Shown: positions 24,883 to 37,099 of the stretch, piece by piece
How the letters are laid out: each line of letters opens with the position of its first letter
Position numbering within the stretch: position 1 is the first letter of the stretch
Origin: Gonatopus flavifemur
Lineage: Eukaryota > Arthropoda > Insecta > Hymenoptera > Dryinidae
DNA length: 64,000 nucleotides
Assembly: GCA_018340375.1 (NCBI GenBank)
Contig: JAFFJZ010000010.1
Span: forward strand, 11,408,001-11,472,000
Direction of reading: 5' to 3'
The notes under the pieces: generated by a model
What the model was told of the DNA's origin: nothing
What the model saw: only the letters and a program-made list of their open reading frames with translations
The model's database searches: none
Translations under genes and position numbers: made by a program

Positions 24883-24969
24883 TAAATCTTATCGGACTAG
24901 TAATGTTTGGATAAAATTTGTGAATTTCTTGCAAGGTTAATCCAAACATTAGTAAGATTAGATTTATAC
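24883..24969. repeat. Small inverted repeat
   Basis: TAGTAATGTTTGGATAA pairs with TTAATCCAAACATTAGTA, extending outward through TAAATCTTATC and its counterpart. Its function is unknown. Confidence 0.5.
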
Positions 24970-25943
24970 ATTATTACCTAAAATCATTATTAAGCAATTT
25001 GATTCATTAGATTCGCCAAATATTTATTAGATTCATATTTAGAACCATGAATTTTTCTGGATGCCTGGTGAAAAAATGTTTCGTACATGTACACTAAAAA
25101 AAAATGATTAATCAAATTATTTTTCTTTTGGAAAATGTTTCTTCCCATACAAAAATTTTTGGGTTTGGTCAATGCTGACAATAAAATATACCTTGGCGCA
25201 ATGTTGACAGACAAGGCTTGGCAATTTATAAATCTTCAATGTTGATCAACAATAAATACAATGTTGCACCGATGTCGGTGTTCGACGGATTTCGTTTGTC
25301 AGCCTATTATTGTGCCACAATTGCGGCAAGCTTGGCTTTTGCTTGGCTCAACATTGACTAAACGATAGATTCCATTCAACGCCAAGATCATTTAAAATGT
25401 GGTTCAATATTGCCCCAAACTTTGGCCTAGTTTCGGTAGAAATTAGCTTTCAATGTAGCGCCGATCATTGGTAATAGCATGGCTCAATATTGGCAATCTA
25501 TATAATATTTTTGCTATATTACTAATCAAGTGTTTCTCGCGAGTGGTGAAACGCGTATACGAAGAATGTATAAGGCTTAAGTAAATCTTTGGAAGAACAG
25601 TCAATCGCTCTTTACTATGAGTCACACTAGAGGGCTCCTACCGCTGAGATAACATACATTGTGTCTACTTCTCATGGCCAAATTTATTGACAAAAGACGC
25701 TGAGTTGTCCACAAACAAATAAGCGAAAACAATAAGACTTCAAACAACATATGTCAGAAATTGCAAAATGCGCATACTTTTTATATACTTTTGGGTTAAA
25801 TATTTTTTGCTTTGATCATTGGCGCAGCATTGACAAACAAAATTCCCAATTGTTTGCCAATGATGGTATATTTCATTGCCATTGTTTCATCGATGATGGG
25901 ACTTCATTGGAAAAACACGTAGGTAAATCATAAAATGATGTTA

Positions 25944-27233
25944 CAAGTTGGTTGAAAAGTTTTGAAAGCAAGAATGAAAGAATGTGTATTTTTTGATGAA
26001 ATGATTTTTTTTTATTCAATATAGTCTCCCTCAACTTCAACACACTTATTCCAACGATCCTCCAATAATTTTATACCATCTCTGTAATGATTTTCCGGAA
26101 GCTCCGCAAAATACTGTTCCACAGCTGCAATAGCTTCTTCATTCGACGAGAAACGCTTCCCACGAAGGAATTGTTTCAAATTTCTGAAGAGGTAATAGTC
26201 GGAGGGAGCCAAATCTGGTGAATACGGTGGGTGTTCAAGCAATTCGTACTTCAATTCGTTCAGTTTAGCCATCGCCAGAACACTTGTGTGAACACGTGCA
26301 TTGTCTTCATGAAAAATGATTTTTTTCTTCCGTAAACCGGGTCTTTTTTCACGAATTTTTTCATCCAACTGGTCCAAAAGGTTGCAATAATATTCAGAGT
26401 TGATTTTTTTACCTTCTTCGAGATAATCAATCAACAAAACCCCTTTTGCAGCTCAAAAAACCGATGCTAAAACCTTTTTTGCCAATCGTTCTGACTTCAC
26501 CCGTTTTGGAGCTGAACAACTAGCTTCAGTCCACTGTAAACGTTCTTGTTTCAGTTTAGGATCATGATGGTAGATCCAAGTCTCGTCCACAGTTACGAAA
26601 CGACGCGAATCAGTCTTATTCTGCTTAAAACGCTCCAAATAACGCTGAGAAATTTGTTTTCGATTCAGTTTTTGTTGAATTGTCAACGAATGCGGCACTA
26701 ACTCTCCAAAAAGCTTTTTCATATGTAATTCTTCGTGTAAAATATGGAGTACTCGTTCATCCGAGATGCCTATGGTATCAGCAATTTCACGCTCAGTCAA
26801 ACTTGGATCTTCACAAACAATATCATAGACTTGCTCAATGATGTCTGATTTCGTTGCACTTTTTGGACGTCCACTACGTGATTGTTCTTCAACGCTTGTA
26901 CGACCACGTTTAAACTCTAAAACCCATCGATGTACAGTTGGAAATGAAGGAGCAGATTCCTTCAACGCTTTCTTCATTTAAGTATGAATTTCTGTTGCTG
27001 ATAAACCTTCCTAAACAAAGAATTTTATCACTGCACGATATTCGGATTTTTCCATTTTCACAAAATACACTGGCACGTCAACTTCGAATGGCTTGTAAAC
27101 AAAGAATGAATTGACAGATCGGAATAAAATTGTGTGTGTGTTCAAATGAAGGATGAAATATAAAAATAGCGTATAAATTTCGATTCCTGTACTGGTTGAT
27201 AGATGTCGCTTTCAAAACTTTTCAACCAACCTG
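25944..27233 (-). mobile_element. mariner element, 1290 bp, TSD TA
   Basis: The terminal repeats are CAAGTTGGTTGAAAAGTTTT on the left and inverted CAGGTTGGTTGAAAAGTTTT on the right, flanked by TA at 25942-25943 and 27234-27235. The related repeat at 33893-34799 carries the uninterrupted site ATGATGTTATCATTCC near 34700, so the insertion point and the TA duplication are both visible. It contains one decayed transposase gene on the minus strand. Confidence 0.93.
26012..27055 (-). pseudogene. mariner transposase, three in-frame stops
   Basis: This encoded a Tc1/mariner superfamily transposase, which cuts out the element and inserts it at TA in the nucleus. Reading from ATG at 27055 gives 348 codons including the stop, the usual mariner length, in a single frame. 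An N-terminal paired-helix DNA-binding region with the SGRP linker motif precedes the catalytic region. The D,D34D triad is visible: VDETW (codon 26585-26587), EDNA (26303-26305) and PSDYYLF (26198-26200), with 34 residues between the second and third D. Three stops break it: two in the first 25 codons, at positions where relatives have sense codons, and TGA at 26453-26455 in the usual VFW segment, consistent with a changed W codon. No frameshift is needed. The family call is certain; the subfamily was not determined. Confidence 0.92.
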
Positions 27234-27785
27234 TATCATTCCAGGTTTGCGCCATGCTTGGTTGCCAAGCTCCGGTCATACTTTATCTACGTTCCACCAT
27301 GCTAGCGCCAATTGTGAATTTTTATATGGGTTTATTCTGGAAATAGAATTTTCTGCAGACAGTGTTCATCTTTTGATGCAAGAAAACAATGTTACTACCA
27401 GAAAACAAAATTCTCGAATGAAAAAATTCTCTGAGTTGAAGCAAATTTGTTCAAACTAAGAACATATCTGAATCAATTATAAATTCAATAATAAGTTTTG
27501 ATTTTCACCCTAATTATTCTCACAAGTGCCATGTTAGTTTCTAATAAGTTCATCGTTAGATAATGATGACTGTTTCGTTAGTTTTGATAAATGAAATCTA
27601 GTTAGTTGGGGTGTTACATTCTAGGGAGTGTCTTGTGAGTTTTCCTCACTAGTGCCCTATGAGTAGAAGAGATAAACCCGTAAGTGCCTCATTATCCACT
27701 AGCGAAAATTTCTACCAAGGTGAAACCCGTCTGAAAATTTATCATTTGAGTTGATGCCCCCTGGACTTAATCAAATGTTGACTAG

Positions 27786-28062
27786 CCCTGGTAGAAATTT
27801 GTCTAGTAATTCACGAGTTGTAACACTTCCCCTCGTGAAAAACTAGAGACCTCATATGTATATTTATTATATATTTTATGTTATTAGATATACATAATAT
27901 GGATATATATAGAATGTATAATGTAATATTTATATACATTATATATATATAAGAACACTTATAAGTTGCTGATTGAACTGAAAAGTTACTGAATTGGAAC
28001 TCTAGTTTTTCATGAGGGCAAGTGTTACAACTCGCGAATTACTAGAGGAATTTCTACCAGGG
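27786..28062. mobile_element. 277-bp CCC/GGG foldback, TSD AG
   Basis: The ends are CCCTGGTAGAAATTTGTCTA and inverted CCCTGGTAGAAATTCCTCTA. The arms continue through GTAATTCACGAGTTGTAACA. Flanks are AG at 27784-27785 and AG at 28063-28064. The arms enclose a TATA-rich core (27850-27955). Confidence 0.82.
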
Positions 28063-28064
28063 AG

Positions 28065-29230
28065 GTAGTCCGCGATGTATCATCTAACAAGTGTGCACAC
28101 GCGACCTATGACGATAAAATTACCTTTATGTACTCCCATTTGTAACATTTGAAGATGATGAACTTCGATCCGTATCATCTGCAATTCTTAATATTTCCGC
28201 TGTTGAATTTTGATCGTCATTCAACCTGTTCCTCAAGTTCGAGAGAAGTTTGATTATGTGAAAGCATTCGATATTCATATTAACTTCAGTGATGAAATTA
28301 TTTGAGTTTTCACGAGAATTTGATAGATATCTCTAATCACCGGAATTTATGTACTAAAATTGTCCAATATTCTACACTTCATACGTAAATACATAATGCA
28401 TACACGCAGCATTCGCTTTACTGTAAAAATACATAGACCACTTCTGAATTCACGCGTGATGTGAATTTGAATTACTTTTCCAATTACATGATTGGAAAAA
28501 TCTTCCATTACGAACATGATGGAAGTTTCATCCGTACATTTTAAAACCGCTGTTAAAGCGTTCTACGTACTATACTTTGGAAAACCGAACATTAATTACT
28601 TTGGTCCTTAAGATACCCGGAACCATCCTTCTGCTGAGCTTGACATTTTTTTCTTTATCAGTATCTCATCACAAAGATTCATTTACAGCGTTCTTAATTG
28701 GAAAGTCGCAATTTATCAAAAGAACCGGATAAATCTAATCTTTCCATGATGTTTGCGTTTTCACGAACTGCAAAGAATTTTTGTTCTTATCAATCCCAAA
28801 CCTAAAAGTATTCCCATTCCATTATTTCATTTGTGTGTTTCAACAAATGTATTTCAAACTCGAAATTTTTCAAAAACCTCACTTATGCACGGATAGATAC
28901 ACGCTTGACGTCTGAGTGTAATGAAACAGGCTTATTTACGAGCTTCATGTGTAAGTAATTACAGTATTTCGTCAAGAATTTATTTCAGGCACTAATACGT
29001 ACCACTTTGTCTACCAAGACAACCATGGTACGGAACATGCGGCCATGCGTCAATTGCCACAGCTACGTTCATAAGGTTCGTACAGTTTCCACCAGACAAC
29101 AAATGAGACAGCTTCTGTTCAATTTGGTGAATTTAGTCGTTGTACTGAAATATTATGTTCTAGACTCTACGATTCATCTATCCATCGCACATTAGGGTTT
29201 TGGAATCTATAATATTAGAAACTCTTATCA
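28065..29230. other. No recognisable feature
   Basis: I found no inverted repeat, tandem array or protein motif here. Confidence 0.45.
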
Positions 29231-29254
29231 ATGATTTATTCAAAACCAGATTTA

Positions 29255-29345
29255 CTTCCCCAGGGAAACACGAAGGTCCAAAGAACGTTCAATAGGGGTG
29301 CATTGAACTTCCGGACATTTGATGGTCCATTGAACGTTCCAAGGA
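29255..29345. repeat. Interspersed repeat, inverted copy at about 41870-41965
   Basis: Shared landmarks are CACGAAGGTCC/CACGAAGATCC, AACGTTCAATA, CATTTGATGGTCCA and a CCCC end. The other copy lies in the opposite orientation. Boundaries were not resolved. Confidence 0.5.
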
Positions 29346-29370
29346 CGAGAATGTACATACAACGACCCTA

Positions 29371-29682
29371 CCGAGCCAACAAAATCAAGGCAGCGCTTCT
29401 GGCAGTGGTGCTACCATTCACTTATACAGTTAAAGATCTTGTGTACATACATGGTTTCATTTATGTATGGAAATAGGAGCGACTTGGTAGTATTTTTACT
29501 AGGAGCACTACTTGGTACTTCCTGATCATACTGGTAGCGCTGAGGTAGTGCTACGTTATAAATTGAATCATATATATGTTATGGTAGCATGCAGTCTCAC
29601 GGTAATGGAAAAGCTACTACGTTGCTCCCACTAGCACTGCTAGTAGCGGAAACGTGAATTTGGAAGCACTTTGCTGGCTGGG
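29371..29682. mobile_element. CCC/GGG-type element, TSD TA
   Basis: The left end is CCGAGCCAACAAAATC (third base changed from C) and the inverted right end is CCCAGCCAGCAAAG. Flanks are TA at 29369-29370 and 29683-29684. The interior has GGTAGTGCTAC/GTAGCACTAC-type words. Fragments of the same family occur at 46018-46095 (left part) and 51250-51415 (middle part). Confidence 0.6.
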
Positions 29683-29699
29683 TAAATCTCACCTAGAAG

Positions 29700-31230
29700 T
29701 TCGGGGGGGGGGGGGGCGCCTTCGATCCTACAGAAACCGATTCTACGGAGGGAGAATTTGTCGAAATACTCGATCCTACAGAAAACCGATTCTACGGAGG
29801 GAAAATTTGTTGAAATACTCGATGCTACAGAAAACCGATTCTACAGAAAGAATTTCATAAAAAATGCCAAGCGGCCCGATTCTACAGAATAATAAAATTG
29901 TATAATTGATTGTCCAGCGGCCGGATTCTACAGAAGTCTGATTCTACAGGATGATAAAATGTTATAATCAATTGTCAAGAGCCCCGATCCTATAGAAAAC
30001 CGATTCTACAGAATCCAGATCCTACAGAAATGATTTCATCAAGATTGTAAACAGGTCCGATCCTACAGAAAATCAATTCTACAGAATCCACATCCTACGC
30101 TGAGAAAAAAAATTTCCGGCAACAATGAAACATTTAGTTGAATAGTCGCCATAAAATACTTAATTGATTTGAATAAACTTTCATTGACTCGATTAAATGA
30201 CTGTTCCAATTGATGAAATATTTCATAGCATATTAAATATTTATTTGATTGAATGAATATTTAATCGAGTCAATGAAAGTTCATTCAAATCAATTAAGTA
30301 TTTTATGGCAACTATTCAACTAAATATTTCATTGTGCCCGGAAATGTTTTCTCTCAGTATACATAAAGAATTTCATCAAGAATGCCAAGCGGTTCGATGC
30401 TACAGAAGTTCAATTCTACAGAATAATAAAATTCTATGATTGAATGTCAAGCGGCCCGATTCTACAGAATGATGAAATTTATTAATGAATTATCAACAGG
30501 CCCAATCCTACAGAATCCGGATCCTACAGAAAGAATTTTATCAAGGTTGTCCAGCGGCCCGATTCTACAGAAGTTCGATCCTACAGAATGATAAAATTTT
30601 CTGCATTATATAATGCATGATAAACAATGACAAATTTTCTCAGTAATTAAAATTGTATCATCATCGAACCATTTTTATAATATTGCCATGCTTACGACGA
30701 CAGCCTTCTATTTTAAAGATTGTGAAATCGTACTCCAATGTTGTCATTCTTCATTGTTACGTGGTATTTTTATTATTTTTCAATTGTTTCTAACGTCTGG
30801 AATTGAATATCTTACATTCCACAGCACAGCACATGTTTTTGACACTTGATGAACTCCTATGTATTTACGTATATTGTGATATTATTACTGAAATCATTAT
30901 GATTATTATCACAGTGATAAATGAATTCGAATGAATACGTTTGACAATCACTCAGAAAATTTTATCATTCTGTAGAATCGGGTCGCTTGACATTCAATCA
31001 TAAAATTTTATCATTCTGTAGAATTGAACTTCTGTAGCATCGAACCGCTTGGCATTTTTGATGAAATTCTTTATGTAGGATGTGCATTCTGTAGGATCGG
31101 ACCTCTTTACAATCTTGACAAAATCATTTCTGTAGGATCCAGATTCTGTAGAATCGGTTTCCTGTAGGATCGAGTATTTCAAGAAATTCTCCCTGTGTAG
31201 AATCGGTTTCTGTAGGCTCGAAGGCACCCC
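29700..31230. repeat. Large inverted array built on TTCTACAG words
   Basis: Left arm units such as GATCCTACAGAAACCGATTC, with spacers like GATAAAATTNTATAATTGA and TGTCAAGCGGCCC, run from 29712 to about 30600. The right arm (about 30960-31228) carries the same words in reverse complement. The outer ends correspond: GCGCCTTCGATCCTACAG on the left and inverted GTGCCTTCGAGCCTACAG on the right. The left end is preceded by a 14-base G run. The left arm has more units than the right and contains the MITE 30098-30359. Boundaries are approximate. Confidence 0.7.
30098..30359. mobile_element. CNCTGAGAAAA foldback MITE, TSD TA
   Basis: The left end is CGCTGAGAAAAAAAATTTCC and the inverted right end TACTGAGAGAAAACATTTCC. 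The arms continue through TAGTTGAATAG and CTTAATTGATTTGAAT. TA flanks it at 30096-30097 and 30360-30361. The opposite arm of the surrounding array, near 31062-31090, carries the uninterrupted site (complement of CACATCCTACATAAAGAATT), confirming one TA before insertion. Confidence 0.82.
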
Positions 31231-31249
31231 TGTGGAATAGAATGTTATT

Positions 31250-31463
31250 ATGTTGCTGAAGTTTGAATCGTTCATTGGAACTCATTAACAATCGGTTAAC
31301 ATGATATTCAACTATTAAAGCCCAAAATCTCGCATTACAGTATTTAAACGATTTTTTCAGTAGCAAAGAGTTGATTCGAGAAGATATGTAACGATGATTC
31401 ATCAGATTTCGTGAATTTTAATTTTCGTTTTGTTTCTATAAACGATTCAAACTTCGAGAACAT
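31250..31463. repeat. GAAGTTTGAATCG MITE, copy B
   Basis: The ends are ATGTTGCTGAAGTTTGAATC and CGATTCAAACTTCGAGAACAT, as in copy A at 13864. The interior shares GTTTCTATAAACGATTC. It lies next to the inverted TTCTACAG array. Confidence 0.65.
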
Positions 31464-31659
31464 ATGTTATTTCCATATGCCAGATGCAGAAGAGGGAAAA
31501 GGTCGATGAAAAACTTGAAGAAAAATAATTTTTAATCATAATGTATTCAAAACGAAAACACCATGGTGCAGCTGCAGCTGCATATGCGATTACTGTTTAA
31601 AATCAGAGAGTGGATTCTGAGAAGTAAAATGGTCAATTGAACTTCAGGAAACGTTGGAT

Positions 31660-32135
31660 ATTCATGAAAAAAACTTGTTCATGAAAATTTACATCATGCG
31701 AAGTCAATATTTGGACGATTTCACAAAATAGTTCGAGCTACCACAATTTCACACTGAGAAAGAAGAAGTTGTGAAGTTTACATCTTGCGAAGGCAATATT
31801 TGGACGATTTCAAAAGTAGTTCGAGCGACCAGGATTTAAGTTGATTCCACAACAGCGAATGTAAGATATACTACAGCTAATGTAAATCTCACATTCCCTG
31901 CTATAAAATCAACTGAAATTATAGTAGCTCAAACTATTTTTTCAAATTTCCCAAATATTGACTCCACAAGATCTAAGTTTTACAACTTTTTTTCCTTCGG
32001 TACCGAGAACTACACGTGTAGTTGATTTTACAGCGGGGAATGTAGGTTTCGCATGAGCTGTTGTAAAATCAACTCAAATTGCGGTTGCTCGAACTATTTT
32101 TGAAATCATCCAAATATTGACTTCGCAAAAAATTA
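31660..32135. repeat. Compound inverted repeats
   Basis: CACTGAGAAAGAAGAAGTTG (from 31751) with CAATATTTGGACGATTTCAA pairs with an inverted copy around 31940-32000. A second, offset pair joins 31685-31735 with 32080-32130 (AGTCAATATTTGGACGATTT and its complement). GTTGATTTTACAGC words fill the centre. It is probably two related foldback units, one inserted in or duplicated beside the other. Confidence 0.5.
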
Positions 32136-32137
32136 CC

Positions 32138-32356
32138 GAAGATTGAATCGTTTTTCGAAACGAATTCGAGATCAAATACGAAAGAATCGAATTCGGAATT
32201 AATGAGTTTTCTAAAATCATTTTTCTTATCAAAAGTATAACAGAAGAAGTATATAATTGATCATATCAATTGGAAAATCAGGAATATAAATGCTTCGATA
32301 TTTTTAAATCCGTTTAAAAATTGATTTCGATGAACGATTCAAACTTCAACGGCATT
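32138..32356. repeat. GAAGTTTGAATCG MITE, copy D (diverged)
   Basis: GAAGATTGAATCGTTTTTCG on the left and GAACGATTCAAACTTCAAC on the right match the terminal pattern of copies A-C. The interior is diverged. Confidence 0.5.
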
Positions 32357-32359
32357 TTG

Positions 32360-33890
32360 TAGATTTCACAATATCTTCTTTCTCAATGCAGAAGAGTTGT
32401 CACAGTTTTTTAGTGTACCCCAACCCTACCTGAATTCGCTTGAATTGATTCAAATACAAGATAACTTATAGAGATCGGTGTGTGATCAAATCATCAGATT
32501 CTCACTGTTTTTCTGTATCAATGTTTGCACCACGATATTGAATTCGCAAGTGGTTGAAAAAGGTATTGAACGATACGAAACGAGTTGAATCGTTCAAAGT
32601 TATCCACAGACTCAATAGACCATACAAATTTTCAGTAGAAACGATCAAAATCTATTCGCCGTGAAGAATTTTTGATGAAATCATATGGAATTTGAACCTC
32701 AGCGAATTATCACGATATTTTCTAATTTGTTACAGCGAGCATAAGTAGAAACACGCATATGTGAAGAAAACACAATCGTCTGTCTCGCCATGATCCTCAA
32801 TTATCTGAAAATCGAAACGTTCATTGAGTTTCATAAATCCAATTTCGAAACTGAATAGCTTTAAAACAAATGCGACTTACGGGGAAAAAATTATCCATCT
32901 GATCTGTACCGAAAGATTCGTAATACAAAGATAAATGATAATTTCGTTTGATACAGAAGACTCTCATCTAAGCTAGCCAATCGTGTGGGTGAGATAGATT
33001 ATCCGAATAAATGAATTACACAAAAATCATTCGAATCGAAAGTATCGTATATCTCCAAGTTCAGACTTTTTTCTCTTCGGATCAGACATCCTTATTTTTT
33101 GTGGGTGCCAGTCAGAACGTCAGAAATGAATAATGATTCCGAACTGGATAGTACAAGGGAGAGTTTGATATGCTAGAGGCTTCTACCTACCTTCATTGAT
33201 TGAGAATATGTGTTTATTGAGAAGTATTGTACATTTACATGTTTTTTCGAATTTTTTTATAGTTCTGAACAAAAGAGAATTGTATTGTTGCTTCACGGTG
33301 GAGTTTAAGTGGTTTTGAATTGTCTGTAATATAATTCGGGTGTGAGAGACGTTCGGAACATTCAGATTTATTATGCTTTCTGAACAAACTTCACAATCGA
33401 GTAATGAAAAGTGAATTTTCAGGATTGAAGATAGTTTGGTCGTTTTGAGCAGTACTGTCTACTTACCATTATTTTTTATTCATTCCAAATAACATTGTTT
33501 TCCACATCTAATGTGTGGAAATGAAAGACCTTATACGTACGGTTCGGAAGATATCAGTAATTAAAGATGTTAAAAAGTTAGGAAGTGGGGATGAAATTTG
33601 GTCAAAACACCGAAAGTGATGGATTTTTTTCAAACTGTCTCTGTTGACAAACTGCACAACTATTTTATCGCATTGTTCTAATCACTTTGACCATTCAGTT
33701 TGATAGTTATACTCAATTTAGAAATCATCAAAAACATTGGTTTCCGTCTTGTAGCGTCATCCATTTTAATGTTAGAGGAAACATGCCCGACCGATCTCGT
33801 GTGAAAATTTGAATGACATAACACGATGACAATTGAAATTCTTTTGGAATTTTCAATTTTGTGTGTCGAAAAAACATGCAACTATTCAAA
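32360..33890. other. No recognisable feature
   Basis: AT-rich sequence without repeat ends, arrays or protein motifs that I can support. Confidence 0.45.
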
Positions 33891-33892
33891 GA

Positions 33893-34799
33893 CCCATACA
33901 AAAATTTTTGGGCTCCGCCAATGCTGACAATGAAATATAGCTTGGCCCAATGCTGACAGACAAGGCTTGGCAATCTATAAATCTTCAATGTTGATCAACA
34001 ATGAGTACAATGTTGCACCGATGTCGGTGTTCGGCGGATTTCGTTTGTCAGCCTATTATTGTGGCACAATTGCGCCAAGCTTGGCTTTTGCTTGGCTCAT
34101 CCTTGGCCCAAAATGGACTGAACGATAGATTCCATTTAACGCCAGGATTATTTAGAATGTGGTTCAATATTGCCCCAAACTTTGGCCTAGTTTAGGTAGA
34201 AATCAGCTTTCAATGTAGCGCCGATCATTGGTAATAGCATGGCTCAATATTGACAACCTATACAATATTTTTGCTACGTTACTAATCCAGTGTTTCTCGC
34301 GACTGGTGAAACGCGTATACGAAGAATGTATAAGGCTTAAGTAAATCTTTGGAAGAACAGTCAATCGCTATTTATTGTGAGTCACATTAGAGGGCTCCTA
34401 CCGCTGAGATAACATACATTGTGTCTACTTCTCATGGCAAAATTTACCGACAAAAGACGCCGAGTTGTCCACAAACAAATAAGGGGAAAACAATAAGACT
34501 TCAAACAACATATGTCAGAAATTGCGAAATGCGCATACTTTTTATATACTTTTGGGTTAAATATTTTTTGCTTTGATCATTGGCGCAGCATTGACAAACA
34601 AAATTTCCAATCGTTTGCCAATGATGGTATATTTCATTGCCATTGTTCCATCGATGATGGGACTCCATTGGAAAAACACGTAGGTAAATCATAAAATGAT
34701 GTTATCATTCCAGGTTTGCGCCATGCTTGGTTGCCAAGCCTCGGCCATACTTTATCTACGTTGCACCATGCTAGCGCCAATTGTAAATTACTATATGGG
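33893..34799. mobile_element. CCC/GGG element, copy 2 (uninterrupted), TSD GA
   Basis: The left end is CCCATACAAAAATTTTTGGG and the inverted right end is CCCATATAGTAATTTACAA. GA flanks both sides (33891-33892 and 34800-34801). About 907 bases, closely similar to 25144-27330 without its mariner. It provides the empty site for that mariner near 34700. Confidence 0.78.
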
Positions 34800-34801
34800 G
34801 A

Positions 34802-35750
34802 ATGACTAAATAATGATATTTCATGGCAAAATTGAGCAAAGGTATTGAGAAAGAACTCTTTCTTTAATCCTAGAATTTACAATTATTTGCTTTCGATTTA
34901 TTTGATTCAAATAAATTTTCTTCCAGTCAAGTATCAATTTTTTGTGTCAAATAATCGGAGTTGTTTGAAAATTTTTCTTCAAATATTTTGATTTGAACAA
35001 TTCAATATATTATTGATGAACAAATAATATTTTGGATTGAGAGAATCGGAAACATGTTATGTGGATTTCGAAGTGAATATATTTTCACCTTGAGTCAAGC
35101 TAATATTTGTTTGGATGATTTGAAGAATTATTCACTTCAAATAATTATAAGTTCAATCGAAAAACACCTACCACTGTGTATCGCTCCATGGTTCCCGTCA
35201 GTTAATTGTACTCGATTGAGTCAGAGAAAAGCATATCGTTGTCACGGTTTATTCGCTATTCTAGATTTTCAATTTCTCAATGGCCATGATTTTCAGAGAA
35301 GGAATTCTATCGACTGTAACTGCATGAATTGAATTTCAACTTGATAAGCAAAGATTTTAGAACAGTTTATGGATGATGAAATTAATGGGCTCTTTTCTAA
35401 CTCTTTGTATGATATAAATATACATATGTTTAAAATTTTCAAGTATCCAGTTTCAAAACCTTTTCTGGATCATTTGTATCTTGGCAATTATACCTCAAAT
35501 GGAATTTTGTGAGTAGAAACGTCGAAAACCAAAAGTATGTTCTTGAATGAACGTTTCATCTTTTCTAACCAAAGAGAGCGGTGGAAGGAGTGTTAATTTT
35601 CGCCTATTGATGCAAAAGTGAATAGAGTGTGAATTTTTATAGTCTTTGAGGTTCTGAATCAGATAATTAGTGGCATCAAAAAGTCGGAAAATCTATAGTC
35701 AAAGTGAGAAAAACGTGTGATAATCATATGAAATTCGTTCTTGACAGGAT
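34802..35750. other. No recognisable feature
   Basis: AT-rich spacer between two related foldback elements. The 92-codon frame at 35054-35332 shows no known motif. Confidence 0.45.
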
Positions 35751-35751
35751 A

Positions 35752-36758
35752 CCCATATAAAAATCTTGAGGCTCCGCCAATGCTGACGACGGAATATAGC
35801 TAGACGCAAGGCTGCCAGCCAAAGCTGGGCAATCTATGTAGGGACAAGGATGGTTGACAATGGCCTAAACATTGTACCAATATGGGAAGTCATAAATCGA
35901 CTTCGTTGATCCATCATTGATCATTGGCTGCGCCACGCTTGGCCCATCCTTCAACCAATATTGCTTGAAGGAAAACGCATGCTTTCAACAGAGGCTCTCT
36001 AGGGCTTGGCGGGACACTGCTCCAAGCATTAGGCAACTCTGAATGACAATGGATTCTCATGTTGCACCAAGCATGGGTCGTAGCTTGGTCCAGCTTGGGC
36101 AATAGCTTAGCTCAGCTTGGGCGATGGCCTCGCTCAGTTTAGGCGTTAGCTTGACTCGACTTGAGTAATAGCTTGGCTAAGAGTGAAACTTCCTTCTCAA
36201 ACAGCAAATTACAATAACTCTCACCAGAGTGATGCTTGTTTCCTGCGAGTGGCGAACCAAGCATTCAATCAATATATAAGTCTCCTTTGAAGATTCCATG
36301 ACAGAAATAATTCTTCATCTGTTCCCAGACCCGCCTACTTCTACGCCAGGACCACCGGATTTACGTCATTCATCAGTTTAAACTAATCAGAAAAATTACA
36401 TGTTGAAATTCTCCGACATTCATTTCGTTCAATCGAAATGATAGAATGGATTTTTTATTTTATTTTCAATTACAATAAAAAATAAAAGCGACCATTGGCA
36501 TGAGATGGGCGCAACCCTGCCGCAAGATTGCTACAGCGTTGGCTCATCCTTGGCGAACAAATTTTTGTATGGTCTGCCATTGACGGCATATGCTATCACA
36601 ACCCTGTTTCCAGTGTTGGGTCTTGATTGTGGAAACAAATGGGCTGAGGCTGAAATGATGTTATCATTTCAGAGTTGCGCCATGCCTGGTAGCCTAGGCT
36701 CGGCCCATCTTGGTGAGCCTTGCGGCAACCTAGCGCCCATGGTCAATTTTTACCTGGG
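35752..36758. mobile_element. CCC/GGG element, copy 3 (diverged), TSD TA
   Basis: The left end is CCCATATAAAAATCTTGAGG and the inverted right end is CCCAGGTAAAAATTGACCAT. TA flanks both sides (35750-35751 and 36759-36760). It shares CTCCGCCAATGCTGAC and TTGCGCCATGC..GG landmarks with copies 1 and 2, but the interior has expanded GGCTTGGC/AGCTTGGGC words. Confidence 0.7.
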
Positions 36759-36893
36759 TATGTATGCACTAAGTCTTATGTATCAATGTGATGTTTAATA
36801 CCAGCTATACAGAATCCACTATCAAATTCAGCTATTCTAATGCTATGAGCCATGTTCCATCCAGATCGGAGTGGAACGTTACACAGTGACATA

Positions 36894-37095
36894 CACGGAG
36901 AAAAATTTGTAGTTCAATTTACTATGGGATTTCGTAACCGAGGAACAGACTGAATATACGATGGAATTTACTATGACGAGACAATAGAAACATAATCAAA
37001 TTTACTATGTTTTACAGTAAATGCTATGGGAAAGTCAGTCTGTTCCTCGGGCACAATAATCACATAGTAAATTCAACTACAAATTTCTCTCCGTG
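36894..37095. mobile_element. CACGGAG foldback MITE, TSD TA
   Basis: The arms CACGGAGAAAAATTTGTAGT and inverted CACGGAGAGAAATTTGTAGT continue through TCAATTTACTATG. TA flanks at 36892-36893 and 37096-37097. The core holds further ACTATG/CATAGT words. Confidence 0.82.
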
Positions 37096-37099
37096 TACA

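Larger units (their letters stand above)
25144..27330. mobile_element. CCC/GGG element, copy 1, interrupted by a mariner, TSD TT
   Basis: It starts CCCATACAAAAATTTTTGGG and its right end inverted reads CCCATATAAAAATTCACAA. Flanks are TT at 25142-25143 and TT at 27331-27332. Without the mariner (25944-27233 plus one TA) it is about 895 bases. It is closely similar to 33893-34799 and more distantly to 35752-36758. The interior is built from GCTTGGC, CCAATGCTGAC and CAATATTG words. It has no coding capacity of its own. Confidence 0.75.
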
